This document shows positions 40,952 through 49,660 of a stretch of DNA of 64,000 bases, piece after piece (the first letter of the stretch is position 1; every line of letters begins with the position of its first letter). The position numbers were made by a program, and so were the translations under genes. The notes below the pieces were generated by a model. That model was not told the origin of the DNA. It did not search any database and worked only from the letters and a program-made list of their open reading frames with translations. This DNA is from Streptomyces pilosus (GTDB taxonomy: Bacteria; Actinomycetota; Actinomycetes; Streptomycetales; Streptomycetaceae): assembly GCF_014649835.1 (NCBI RefSeq), contig NZ_BMTU01000021.1:37070-101069 (forward strand). Reading direction: 5' to 3'.

Positions 40952-41356
40952 TCAGGAGGCCGTACGCCGCCGCGGCGGCGTGATGGCGTACAGGTCGAGA
41001 ATGTCCGGCCGGGGCGCCACCCCAGGACCGCCTGCGCGGGTCCACGCCACGATGTCCTCGGTCGCGTCCGGGTCGTTGACCAGCCCCAACCAGACGGGCC
41101 GGGCACCGGCGGCCCGGCCCTCCGCAGAAGGCTGAACGACGATGACGTTGGCGTGTTCGCAGACGTCGAGGCAGTCGGAGACGCGTACCGGTGCCGCGGC
41201 ACGCAGACGTTCGGTCTGGGCCGCGTGGTCGACGCCGGTCACCTTGGGGCTGCCGCAGCAGCAGTCGCGGCACACGACGATGCGGCACGGCACGGGGACG
41301 GTGACCGTCACGGGCCTCTCGTCGTCCGTCGTTCGTCCGGTCGGCGCTGCGGGCAT
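40952..41356 (-). CDS. Thioredoxin-like [2Fe-2S] ferredoxin domain protein
   Basis: The protein has 134 residues. A CRDCCCGSPK segment and a later SDCLDVCEHANVIVV segment supply the paired cysteines of thioredoxin-fold [2Fe-2S] ferredoxins. The ATG at 41356 lies shortly after GAGGGACGG. It is the first gene after the minus-strand cobalamin riboswitch and is followed by the FhuF-like gene. It could pass electrons to that reductase. Confidence 0.78.
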   Translation of the reverse strand: MPAAPTGRTTDDERPVTVTVPVPCRIVVCRDCCCGSPKVTGVDHAAQTERLRAAAPVRVSDCLDVCEHANVIVVQPSAEGRAAGARPVWLGLVNDPDATEDIVAWTRAGGPGVAPRPDILDLYAITPPRRRTAS

Positions 41357-41404
41357 GCGGTGCCGTCCCTCTCTCCGGGGAGATCCGCCCCGGTGGTCGT
41401 CGAG

Positions 41405-41585
41405 GAGGCGACCGCGTGAGTCTCCTGGCTCTCGGATCGATGCTCGTCCCGGCCTTCCCACCCGCTGCCGGGCAGTGGCCTGTCGGGACTCGCTCGCCGA
41501 TCACAGTGGCGGGACCGCGCCGGATTCACACCGGCTTCCACGTCCGCCGTCGCCCTGTCGCCGGCCATCATCCCATCCCGCGACG
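41405..41585 (-). promoter_or_regulatory. Cobalamin riboswitch 1
   Basis: Read on the minus strand it has the B12-box core: GGAAGCCGGTGTGAATCCGG, then GCGGTCCCGCCACTGTGA. The distal GAGCCAGGAGACTCAC closing element follows. This matches the classical cobalamin aptamer. It lies between the ferric-reductase-type gene and the ferredoxin-like gene and would shut the latter two when B12 is plentiful. Confidence 0.92.
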
Positions 41586-41611
41586 CCATGCCACTCGCCC
41601 GGTGCCTGTCG

Positions 41612-42592
41612 TCAGTCCGTTTCCTGGCTGTGCGGGGCCGTCGCGGGCGGATGGGTGGGACGGTCCCGTCCGCCGTCGCGGCCCGACATCACCACGATGA
41701 CCAGCCCGATGACGACGGCTCCGGCGAGGACCCGTCCTGCCGCTCTCACCCACCACCCCGGCCGGGCCGCGCCCCCGCTCGGGGAGCCCAGCCGTTCGGC
41801 CCGCCGGGCCGGTCGCAACAGGCGCAGCAACAGCAGTGCCGCTACCGGGAGTTGCAGCAGCCACAGAGCGGTACGCGGCCACTCCCCGTACCAGACGTTG
41901 GTCCCGTACAGCAGCGTGTGCCACACGCTCAGCACATAGACGACGATCACGAACCGGTGCAGCCGCCGCCAGGTGTTCGCTCCGATGCGGTGCCGGACGT
42001 AGAACAACAGCCCCAGCGGAATCGCCAGGTACAGGGCCCCCTGACCGAGCGGGATGGCGATCCGACCGGTTCCGGAGTCGTACCAGCCCGGCACGAAGCT
42101 GTCCGCGAAACCGATCCACAGCCGCTCGGCCCAGTCCACCTTCGTCTCGTAGCGGACGAGTTCCGCCGCGAACATCAGCGCGTGCGCGAACATCAGCGCC
42201 ATGGTCGTCAGGCTCGTGGTGCGGTGCCAGCGCTCCAGTACCTGCCGGGAGACCGGCAGCCGGGCGGGGCGCGGCCCCGACAGCAGAAGACCGAGCATGA
42301 CCGTGCCCCACGCCCACAGCAGCCCCGACCAGCCGAACGCCTGGCTGAGCAGGTACATCCAGTAGGTGCCGGGATCGTCCATGAACGGCATGACCGCGAC
42401 GGTGTCCGACTCGCCCGACTCCATGCGCGCCCACAGGAGGGCGAACACGAGCGCCGTGACCACCACCGCCGCGGTGGCGTCGGGCAGCGCGGAGCGCAGG
42501 TCGCCGCGCAGAGCCACGCGGTCCCCGGGAGGCCGTCGCCTTCCGGGCGGGGCTACTGCCCCGTCTTCGTCCGGACTCGCGTCTGACAGCAT
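41612..42592 (-). CDS. Ferric-reductase-like membrane protein
   Basis: The 326-residue protein has about seven hydrophobic segments. Paired histidines typical of b-haem transmembrane reductases occur in ERWHRTTSLTTMALMFAHAL and again in RRLHRFVIVVYVLSVWHTLL. There is no cytosolic FAD/NAD domain, so it needs a partner for electrons. The ATG at 42592 follows GGGAGGA. It lies upstream of riboswitch 1 on the same strand, in a locus otherwise under B12 control. It probably reduces a metal or chelate at the membrane. Confidence 0.8.
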   Translation of the reverse strand: MLSDASPDEDGAVAPPGRRRPPGDRVALRGDLRSALPDATAAVVVTALVFALLWARMESGESDTVAVMPFMDDPGTYWMYLLSQAFGWSGLLWAWGTVMLGLLLSGPRPARLPVSRQVLERWHRTTSLTTMALMFAHALMFAAELVRYETKVDWAERLWIGFADSFVPGWYDSGTGRIAIPLGQGALYLAIPLGLLFYVRHRIGANTWRRLHRFVIVVYVLSVWHTLLYGTNVWYGEWPRTALWLLQLPVAALLLLRLLRPARRAERLGSPSGGAARPGWWVRAAGRVLAGAVVIGLVIVVMSGRDGGRDRPTHPPATAPHSQETD

Positions 42593-42809
42593 CAAGGTCC
42601 TCCCGGGCACGGGCCACCGCGGCAACGGTGTGCATGTGTCGTGAGGCAACAAGTCTGGCTGATGGGGCAGCCATCGCCAGAGGCGTTATCAGGCCAGGGC
42701 CGCCATGACAGCTGGACAGGGACACACCTGGTTTCTGCCTCCCCTCCACATTCAAGACAACCGCCGAAGCGCCACTGTCGCAGGAGTACGAGCGCCCTTA
42801 CGCTGATAC
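42593..42809. other. Divergent promoter region
   Basis: This is the gap between the ferric-reductase-like gene and riboswitch 2. I looked for a further B12 box on the minus strand and saw none. Confidence 0.4.
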
Positions 42810-43015
42810 ACGCAGTCGGTTCGCGCCTCCCGTCCGCCCGGACGGCCAGCGGCGCGACGCAAGAGGGAACCCGGTGCGAGTCCGGGGCTGTCCCGCAGCG
42901 GTGAGTGGGAACGAAAGCCGTCGATGTCACTGGGCCCGTGTCAGGGCCGGGGAAGAGACGGCCGGTAGGTGTCCGCCCTTTCGGCGGACGTGCCCGCGAG
43001 TCCGAAGACCTGCCA
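42810..43015 (+). promoter_or_regulatory. Cobalamin riboswitch 2
   Basis: The core reads GGGAACCCGGTGCGAGTCCG, then GGGCTGTCCCGCAGCGGTGA, with the distal GAGTCCGAAGACCTGCC element at 42997-43013. This is a standard cobalamin aptamer. It precedes the five-gene kinase/PLP/ATP-grasp/MFS/methyltransferase operon, which should therefore be made only when B12 is scarce. Confidence 0.92.
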
Positions 43016-43148
43016 CTGCGCCCGCGTCCCGCGCGGGCTGTGCACGTGACCTCGTGGACTGGGTCGGCGGTACGGTCGGTCGTACGTCGTGTGTGTGGCC
43101 GCGCCTCCTTCCCTGTCGGTGTTCAAGGCCGGGACGGAGGAGGATGGC

Positions 43149-44132
43149 GTGCGGGATCCAGCCGGTTCGCGTCGGCCGTACCGACCCCGGGTCGACGTGT
43201 CGTCCGACGGACCGGGACAGACGATCCTCGGACCCGTCGCGGGCGTCCTCCAGGATCCGGACGTGGCTGTCGGCACGGTGTCCGGTGTCTGCCACGGCAC
43301 TCTGGGTGAGCTGTACCAGGGCCCGTTGCGAGCGGACACCGAGCCTGAGATCGCGGTGGTGTCCTTTCCCGTGGACCGTCACTCCTGGGTGTACTTCACA
43401 CCGAGGACGACGGCCGGACCACCGCGTCCGCCGGCCCTGGGTGAGAAGTCGGTGACAGCGGCCCGGCTCTTCCTGGACCACTACGGTCTCGCCCTGCCCG
43501 CGGGTGACTGGCGCACCCACTCCGAACTTCCGGTGGGCGTGGGGATGGCCAGTTCGACGGCGGACATCGTGGCGACGCTGCGCTGTCTGTTCCGCGTCTT
43601 CTCCCTGCCGTACGACACGGACGTGGTCCTCGGCGTCCTGGCGGACATCGAGCGCGCCGACAGCGTCTTCCTCGACGAGTTCGCCCTGTATCTCAGCGGC
43701 CGGCACCAGGTGGTGCGGCGGCTGGGCGCGGATATCGGCTTCCACACCGCCTACGTCACGGAGCCCGGCACGGTGGACACCGCCGCCGTCACTCCCCTGC
43801 TGCTGGACCACTACCGGCGCCGCGGCGAGGAGTACCAGCGGTGTCTGACCGATCTGGTGAAGGGTTTCGATTCGGGTGACCCGGCGGCCGTCGCCCGTGC
43901 CGCGACGGTCAGCGCCGCGTTGTCCCAGGAGGTGCTGCCCAAGGTGACCTTCGGCAGCCTGCGAACCCATCGTGAGCGGTTCGGCGCCGACGGCGTCTTC
44001 GTCGCCCACACCGGCTGCCTGGCCGGCTATCTCTTCGCCTCACGCCCATGCGCCGAGGTCAAGTCCGAACTCTCCGCGTTCTTCCACTCGCTCGGCCACC
44101 AGTGCACCTTCGCCCAAGGAGGCTACGGGTGA
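43149..44132 (+). CDS. GHMP kinase (PduX-like) in B12-controlled operon
   Basis: The protein has 327 residues from a GTG at 43149 with GGAGGA. GHMP kinase motifs are the N-terminal GVCHGTLGELYQG (about 46-58) and the ATP loop PVGVGMASS (128-136). PduX of this family phosphorylates L-threonine for the cobalamin aminopropanol arm, so a direct B12 role is possible. Here, however, it is coupled to a fold-II PLP enzyme and an ATP-grasp ligase. It may instead make O-phospho-Ser/Thr as substrate for a beta-replacement. The overlap with the next gene is GTGA. Confidence 0.82.
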   Translation: MRDPAGSRRPYRPRVDVSSDGPGQTILGPVAGVLQDPDVAVGTVSGVCHGTLGELYQGPLRADTEPEIAVVSFPVDRHSWVYFTPRTTAGPPRPPALGEKSVTAARLFLDHYGLALPAGDWRTHSELPVGVGMASSTADIVATLRCLFRVFSLPYDTDVVLGVLADIERADSVFLDEFALYLSGRHQVVRRLGADIGFHTAYVTEPGTVDTAAVTPLLLDHYRRRGEEYQRCLTDLVKGFDSGDPAAVARAATVSAALSQEVLPKVTFGSLRTHRERFGADGVFVAHTGCLAGYLFASRPCAEVKSELSAFFHSLGHQCTFAQGGYG

Positions 44133-45151
44133 TCCACCCCCACATCGCCGACGCTCTGAAAGTCCCGGATCTCGTCCGGCTCACCGATGGCCTGGTCCTG
44201 CTGCGGTTCGAGTCGATGAAGATCTACTCGGCCCTGGCCGCCGTCCGTCATCTGCTGGAGCGGGGCACGGTCCGTCCGGGGCAGACCCTGATCGACAGCT
44301 CCAGCGGCATCTACGCCTACGCCCTCGCGCTGGCCTGCCACCGGTACGACATGCGGTGCCATATCGTCGCGTCCACCACCGTCGACGTCACCACCCTCGC
44401 CCAACTGGAGATCCTCGGCGCCACGGTGGAACAGGTCAGACCGTCGCGGAACCTCAAGCTCGACCAGGAACTGAGGGTGCGGCGGGTGCGCGAGATCCTC
44501 GCCGAGCGTCCCGGACACCACTGGATGCGTCAGTACCACGACGACGTCCACTACCTCGGCTACCGCGAGGTCGCCGACCGGATCGCGGCGGAGTTCCCGG
44601 CCGTATCGCTGACCGTCGTCGGCGGGGTGGGGTCGGGAGCCTCGACCGGCGGCATCGTGGCACGCCTGCGCGTGACGGACCCCTCGGTGCGCCTGGTCGG
44701 CGTCCAGCCCTTCGGCAGCGTCACCTTCGGCAGCCAGGACCATCACGATCCCGAGGCGATCATCGCCGGCATCGGCTCGTCGATCGTCTTCGACAACGTC
44801 CGCCACCATCTCTACGACACCGTGCACTGGCTGGACTTCACCCACGCCATGTCCGGCGCCGTCACCCTGCTGCGCGAACACGCGGTGTTCGCCGGACTGT
44901 CCACCGGTGCCGGCTACCTGACGGCGACGTACGAGGCCCGCCGCTACCCCGACCGACTGCACCTGGTGATTGGGGCCGACACCGGACACCGCTACGTGGA
45001 ACGCGTGTTCGCCCGACACGCCGAGGCCCTGGACCCGGCCGCGCTGAAACCCCTTGAGGTTCGCACTCCGGAGGAGATGACCATGCCCTGGTCGAGGATG
45101 ACGTGGCAGCGCACTCCCTGCCCGGCCCACTGGAAGGAGCGGGCGGCATGA
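44129..45151 (+). CDS. Fold-type-II PLP enzyme, cysteine-synthase-like
   Basis: The 340-residue enzyme starts at a GTG overlapping the kinase stop. The Schiff-base lysine is probably Lys31 (RFESMKIYSAL). The substrate-binding loop is SSSGIYAYALAL, and the phosphate-binding loop of PLP is GGVGSGASTGG. It lacks the usual SGN of true cysteine synthases, so another nucleophile or acceptor is likely. By analogy with SbnA, it could use a phospho-amino acid made by the preceding kinase and an amino donor to give a diamino acid. That is inference. Confidence 0.82.
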   Translation: MIHPHIADALKVPDLVRLTDGLVLLRFESMKIYSALAAVRHLLERGTVRPGQTLIDSSSGIYAYALALACHRYDMRCHIVASTTVDVTTLAQLEILGATVEQVRPSRNLKLDQELRVRRVREILAERPGHHWMRQYHDDVHYLGYREVADRIAAEFPAVSLTVVGGVGSGASTGGIVARLRVTDPSVRLVGVQPFGSVTFGSQDHHDPEAIIAGIGSSIVFDNVRHHLYDTVHWLDFTHAMSGAVTLLREHAVFAGLSTGAGYLTATYEARRYPDRLHLVIGADTGHRYVERVFARHAEALDPAALKPLEVRTPEEMTMPWSRMTWQRTPCPAHWKERAA

Positions 45152-46389
45152 CCGTGGCCTGCCTGGAGTCACTGACCTTCGGCCTTCGCCATCTGGTCCG
45201 CGCCGCCGACCGGCTCGGCGAGCGCCTGCTGCTCCTCACCCGGGACCCCGCCTACTACACCTATGAACTGGACCGGTTACCCGCCGGCGCCCTCGATGTC
45301 GTCGTGACCGACACCTTCGACGCAGAACGAACCGCCGATCTGCTCCAGCGCACTCCGGGACTGCGCGGCCTGATCAGTTCCACCGACACCTGGACTCTCA
45401 CCGGCGCTGCCCTCACCGAACGCCTCGGCCTGCCGGGTCTCGATCCGTCCGTCCTGCGACTGACCCGGGACAAGGCCGCCGTACGCAACAGGCTGCACGA
45501 CGCGGGTCTGTCCCGCGGAAGGGCCGTCGAGAACGCCGGTCCGGACCGTGAGGCACGCGGGTTGCTGCTCGAGGAGGCGGGACTGCCGCTCGTGCTCAAG
45601 GACACGGCGGGCACAGGAAGCCAGAACGTGTGGCTGGTCCGGGATGAGGGAGAACTCGACACGGCACTCGCCGAGGCGTCCGGCCGGGACCTGAAGGGAC
45701 GGTTGTTCGCCGAGCCCTACTTCAGCGGCCCGGTGTACAGCGCCGAGACGCTCACCTGGGACGGCCGCACCCGGCTGCTGGGTGTCTCCAGCCGGCTCAT
45801 GTCGCCGGAGCCGCACTTCCGGGAGGAGATCACCGCCTTCCCCGTCGCCTTCCCGGACCCGCAGCGGACATCGCTGGAGCGCTGGCTCGACCGGGTGCTC
45901 GCCGCCATCGGGTACACCGACCGGTTCGCACACGTGGAGTTCGTGCTGAGCGCCGACGGCCCGGAGGTGGTGGAGGTCAATCCCCGGATCGGGGGCGCCC
46001 TGGTCGGGGAGGGCATGTGCCGGGCGCTCGGCGTCAACGTGTACGAGGCGATGGTCGAGGCCGTGCTCGGTCGCCGCCCCCGTCTCATGGACGCGGACCT
46101 GCCCGGTGGTCCGGCCGTCGCCTTCGTCCTGGGCTATCCGGCCACGCCCGGCGTGTTCACCGGCGTGGCCGGGCTCGACCGGCTCACCGACATGCCGGGA
46201 ACGCCCGCCTGGTATCCGGTCAAGCAGACCGGGGACCTCATCGAGCACCTGGGCGACAGCCGCGGCTACGCGGGCATCGTGTACGCCGAGGCGCAGACCG
46301 CCGAACTCGCCACTCACCGCGCGGTGGCCGCTGCCAACGCCCTGCGGGTTCTCACCGACCCGGCCAGTCCGGAGGCGCCCGGTGGGTGA
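45148..46389 (+). CDS. ATP-grasp ligase
   Basis: The 413-residue enzyme has an ATG overlapping the previous stop (ATGA). The central ATP-grasp fold shows LPLVLKDTAGTGSQNVWLV, LFAEPYFSGPVYSAE and the Mg-binding HVEFVLSADGPEVVEVNPRI. Such enzymes form amide bonds through acyl-phosphates and commonly join small amino and carboxylic acids into siderophore- or peptide-like products. It would condense the product of the kinase/PLP pair with another acid. Confidence 0.88.
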   Translation: MTVACLESLTFGLRHLVRAADRLGERLLLLTRDPAYYTYELDRLPAGALDVVVTDTFDAERTADLLQRTPGLRGLISSTDTWTLTGAALTERLGLPGLDPSVLRLTRDKAAVRNRLHDAGLSRGRAVENAGPDREARGLLLEEAGLPLVLKDTAGTGSQNVWLVRDEGELDTALAEASGRDLKGRLFAEPYFSGPVYSAETLTWDGRTRLLGVSSRLMSPEPHFREEITAFPVAFPDPQRTSLERWLDRVLAAIGYTDRFAHVEFVLSADGPEVVEVNPRIGGALVGEGMCRALGVNVYEAMVEAVLGRRPRLMDADLPGGPAVAFVLGYPATPGVFTGVAGLDRLTDMPGTPAWYPVKQTGDLIEHLGDSRGYAGIVYAEAQTAELATHRAVAAANALRVLTDPASPEAPGG

Positions 46390-47656
46390 GCGCACCACCT
46401 GGGGACCGGGACCTGGTCTGCGCGCCTCGCTGTTCCCGCTCACCGGCCCGCTGCGGTTTCTCCTGCTCAGCTCGTTCCTCATTCCGCTCGGTAGCTTCAT
46501 GGTGCTGCCGTTCATGTCGGTGTTCCTGCACGAACGGCTTGGGATGGGGCTCGGCACGGTCGGTGTCGTCCTGGCCGTGGCGTCGCTCGTGCAGTTCTCC
46601 GGCGGCATCGTAGGTGGGGCCCTCGCGGACCGGATCGGGCTACGCCGCACGATGCTGTGGGCACTCGTCGTACGCACCGCCGGTTTCGCCGGGCTCCTGC
46701 TGGCCCTGCGCTGGCCGCCCCTGGCGATCTGGGCGCTGGTCCTGACGTGTTGCGGTGCCGCGCTCTACCTGCCCGCCAACAAGGCGTACCTGGTGCACGG
46801 GGTCGACGACGAGCGCCGCCCGGCGTTCCTGTCGGCGGGCAACGCGGCACTCAATGCGGGCATGGCCGTGGGCCCGTTGATCGCCGGGCCGTTCGTCCTG
46901 TCGTCACCCGGCTGGCTGTTCGTGGCCGTCACGGCGCTGTTCCTCGCGGTCACGGCGGGACACGCCCGACTACCGGGGACAACCGCGGAGCACCCCACCG
47001 GGTCGGAGGAGACTGCCGCCTCGGGTCTCCTGGCCGGTGTGGCACTCCTGCCGTTCGTCGCCAACGCCTTGGCCTTCTATCTCTACTTCCACTTCCAGCA
47101 CTTCCTGGCGGTGTACGCCGTCGAGCGCGCCTCCAGCGCCTTCTACAGCGTGGTGTTGCTGCTCTGCTTCACGCTGGTCATCGTCGTCCAGCCGCTCGCG
47201 TCCGGCCTGATCCGGCGCATGCCGTACGCCCTCGCCCTCGCGGTCGGCTTCACGGGCCTGGCGGCGGGCCTGACGGTGCTGGCGGCCGGTACCCGGACGG
47301 CACTGCTGGCAGGTGGCGCGCTGATCACCCTGGGCGACACCGTGCTGTTCCTCAAGAACGACCTGGAGGCACTGCACCGCAGTCCGCGCTCCGACGCCGT
47401 GGTCTTCGGCCAGCAGCGGCTGGCCGCGGGCCTGGGCGCCTGCTTGAGCGGCGTGCTGGGCGGGCAGTTGTACGGCCTCAGCGAACGGGCCGGGCACACC
47501 GGTTGGTTCTGGCTGCTGGCAGCCGTCCAGTGTCTGCTGCTTCCCCCTCTTCTACTCACGCTGCGCCGTCGCACGGCGCTGCGTCCTGTCCCCGACGGCG
47601 ACCATGAAGGAGCACTGACGCGCGATGACACGGACGGGCGGATTCCAGGACGATGA
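46382..47656 (+). CDS. MFS exporter of the B12-controlled operon
   Basis: This 424-residue, 12-segment MFS protein has the A-like loop GALADRIGLRRT after helix 2. The GTG at 46382 overlaps the ATP-grasp gene by 8 bp and has GGAGG before it. MFS pumps in siderophore-type clusters export the finished molecule, and that is the likely job here. The end overlaps the methyltransferase gene by 32 bp. Confidence 0.85.
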   Translation: MGERTTWGPGPGLRASLFPLTGPLRFLLLSSFLIPLGSFMVLPFMSVFLHERLGMGLGTVGVVLAVASLVQFSGGIVGGALADRIGLRRTMLWALVVRTAGFAGLLLALRWPPLAIWALVLTCCGAALYLPANKAYLVHGVDDERRPAFLSAGNAALNAGMAVGPLIAGPFVLSSPGWLFVAVTALFLAVTAGHARLPGTTAEHPTGSEETAASGLLAGVALLPFVANALAFYLYFHFQHFLAVYAVERASSAFYSVVLLLCFTLVIVVQPLASGLIRRMPYALALAVGFTGLAAGLTVLAAGTRTALLAGGALITLGDTVLFLKNDLEALHRSPRSDAVVFGQQRLAAGLGACLSGVLGGQLYGLSERAGHTGWFWLLAAVQCLLLPPLLLTLRRRTALRPVPDGDHEGALTRDDTDGRIPGR

Positions 47657-48374
47657 CTTCTGGACCGAATTCCATGACTTCCTCTTCTCCGAGCAGCGCC
47701 ACGAGCAGGCCGAGGAGCTGTTGGATACCTCTCCCCTACTGACCTTTCCGCAGGGGGCGCGTGTGCTGGATCTGTGCTGCGGGCCGGGGGTGTTCACCGT
47801 GCCGCTCGCCCGCCGCGGTCACCGCGTGACCGGAGTGGACCTGAGCCCGGCCATGCTGGACCGGGCACGCAAGCGGTCGGCCGACGCCGGTGCAGAGGTG
47901 ACGTACGTGCGGGCCGACGCCCGCGAGTACGAGGCACCGGGCGGCTTCGACGTCGTCCTCAACATGTTCACCTCCTTCGGGTACTTCGAGGATCCCGCAG
48001 ACAACGCGCGCGTGCTGCGCACGATGTACACCTGCCTGGCTCCCGGCGGCACGCTCGTCCTGGACCTCGCCGGAAAGGAGCTCCTGGCCCGCAGGGTCAC
48101 TCCGCCCAAGGTGGTGCGGCGGGGTGACGACCTGATGGTGCAAACCGACACCGTGCTGGACGAGTGGGCGCGGCTGCGCAGCGAGTGGGTGCTGGTCCGG
48201 GGTGAGCGGGTGACGCGGGCCACCTTGACGTGGTTCGTGTACAGCGCGGTGGAGCTGCGGCGGATGACCGAGGAGGCGGGGTTCGGCCACGTGGAGGTCT
48301 TCGGCGGGTTCGACGGGCGCCCCTACGACGAGAGTGCCGAGCGGCTCGTCCTTCGGGCGGTCCGCGAAGCGTGA
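47625..48374 (+). CDS. SAM-dependent methyltransferase
   Basis: The protein has 249 residues. The class-I SAM motif VLDLCCGPGVFTVPLA lies at about 47-62, with the acidic VTGVDLS after it and a post-motif TLVLDLAGKELL. It starts within the 3' end of the MFS gene, with GGAG before the ATG, so it belongs to the same operon. It probably methylates the small-molecule product (N- or O-methylation; acceptor unknown). Confidence 0.82.
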   Translation: MTRTGGFQDDDFWTEFHDFLFSEQRHEQAEELLDTSPLLTFPQGARVLDLCCGPGVFTVPLARRGHRVTGVDLSPAMLDRARKRSADAGAEVTYVRADAREYEAPGGFDVVLNMFTSFGYFEDPADNARVLRTMYTCLAPGGTLVLDLAGKELLARRVTPPKVVRRGDDLMVQTDTVLDEWARLRSEWVLVRGERVTRATLTWFVYSAVELRRMTEEAGFGHVEVFGGFDGRPYDESAERLVLRAVREA

Positions 48375-48429
48375 GGGGGTGCGGGGCGTGCGGCCGGGTC
48401 CGCGCGCCCTTTTGCCGTCGGCTCGAAGG

Positions 48430-48595
48430 AACGTAGGATCACCTGGTCATCGCCGCGACGGGAGACAGGAAGCCGGTGCGAATCCGGCACGGTCCCGCCA
48501 CTGTGACCGGGGAGCGCCCCTCCGACATGCCACTGCGCACCGCGCGGGAAGGCGGAGGGAACGTCGATCCGGGAGTCAGGACACTGGTCCGTCGC
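48430..48595 (+). promoter_or_regulatory. Cobalamin riboswitch 3
   Basis: The aptamer core reads GGAAGCCGGTGCGAATCCGG, then CACGGTCCCGCCACTGTGAC. The distal GGGAGTCAGGACACTGG element is at 48571-48587. It sits just upstream of the ABC-importer genes and would repress them when B12 is bound. Confidence 0.93.
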
Positions 48596-48634
48596 GGGCC
48601 CGATCCGAGGAGCGCGGACTCCAGGAGGCTTCAC

Positions 48635-49660
48635 GTGTCCCCTTTGTTCACCCCTGCCCGCACGCGCGGGTTCCTTCGTGCCACGGCCGCTGCCATGGCT
48701 CTTTCGTCAGTGCTGCTGACCACCGGCTGCGGTTCGTCCGAGGAGAGCGGCAGGGACGCGAAGGCTACCGCTGCCGTGCCCACGGGCTTCCCGATCACTG
48801 TCGACAACTGCGGCGTGAAAACGACGTACGACAGGCCGCCGTCGCGGGTGGTCACCATTCATCAGCACCCGGCGGAACTCATGCTCGCCCTCGGTCTGAA
48901 GGACCGCATGGTCGGCACAGCCTTCCCCGACTCCGCCGTCCTGCCCGAGCTGAAGAAGGACTACGAGGCGATCCCCGAACTGGCGAAGAAAGAACCGTCG
49001 TTCGAGAAAATCCTGGACGCCGAACCCGACTTCGTCTACGGCGGCTACGGCAGCGCCTTCGCCGAGAACGAGGGCCGCTCCCGCAAGGCGTTCGCCGACG
49101 CCGGCATCGACACCTACCTCAACCGCGAGTACTGCGGCAAGAAGCAGGTGACAATGGAGGACACCTACGACGAGATCCGCACCATCGGCAAGGTCTTCGG
49201 TGTCCCGGACCGGGCCGACAAGCTGGTCGCCGACCTCGAAGGCCGCGTCGGCAAGGCCACCGGCAAGGTCGAGGGCGAGCCCGAGGTGCCCGTCTTCGTC
49301 TACGACAGCGGCGACAAGAGCGCCTTCACCGCGGGCGGCAAGAGCCTGGGCACCGAACTGATCCGGCTGGCCGGCGGCGAGAACGTCTTCGCCGACCTCG
49401 ACGACGTCTTCGGCGACGTCTCCTGGGAGCAGGTCGTCGAGCGCAGGCCCGAGATCATCGCCATCTACGACTACGCCGGCGCCGGAAGCGTGGAGGAGAA
49501 GAAGGAGTTCCTGCTCTCCCAATCCGCGCTCGCCGACGTACCCGCCATCAGGAACAAGCGGTTCGTCGTCCTGCCGCTGACCGCCACCCTGGTCGGCATC
49601 CGCTCGGCCTACGCGGTCGACGACCTGGCCCGCGGGCTGCACCCCGAGAGCTTCCGGTGA
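48635..49660 (+). CDS. Substrate-binding lipoprotein of metal-chelate/cobalamin importer
   Basis: The protein has 341 residues from a GTG at 48635 (AGGAGG). The lipoprotein signal ends at LLTTGC. The body is a class-III binding protein with the helical backbone: RVVTIHQHPAELMLALGLKD, then FVYGGYGSAF and RRPEIIAIYDYAGAG. This fold binds cobalamin (BtuF) or siderophores. B12 riboswitch control and linkage to the metallophore-like operon leave two readings: vitamin B12 uptake, or recovery of a secreted cobalt chelate. Confidence 0.88.
   Translation: MSPLFTPARTRGFLRATAAAMALSSVLLTTGCGSSEESGRDAKATAAVPTGFPITVDNCGVKTTYDRPPSRVVTIHQHPAELMLALGLKDRMVGTAFPDSAVLPELKKDYEAIPELAKKEPSFEKILDAEPDFVYGGYGSAFAENEGRSRKAFADAGIDTYLNREYCGKKQVTMEDTYDEIRTIGKVFGVPDRADKLVADLEGRVGKATGKVEGEPEVPVFVYDSGDKSAFTAGGKSLGTELIRLAGGENVFADLDDVFGDVSWEQVVERRPEIIAIYDYAGAGSVEEKKEFLLSQSALADVPAIRNKRFVVLPLTATLVGIRSAYAVDDLARGLHPESFR

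Noticed and set aside
41568..42755. Long minus frame overlapping the ferric-reductase-like gene
   Set aside because: It lacks membrane segments and is Arg/Gly-rich. The overlapping frame with paired histidines and a GGGAGGA start is the real gene.
42593..42809. Possible fourth cobalamin riboswitch for the ferric-reductase-like gene
   Set aside because: The minus strand here lacks the B12-box core (GCCACTG) and the closing element, so it was not called.
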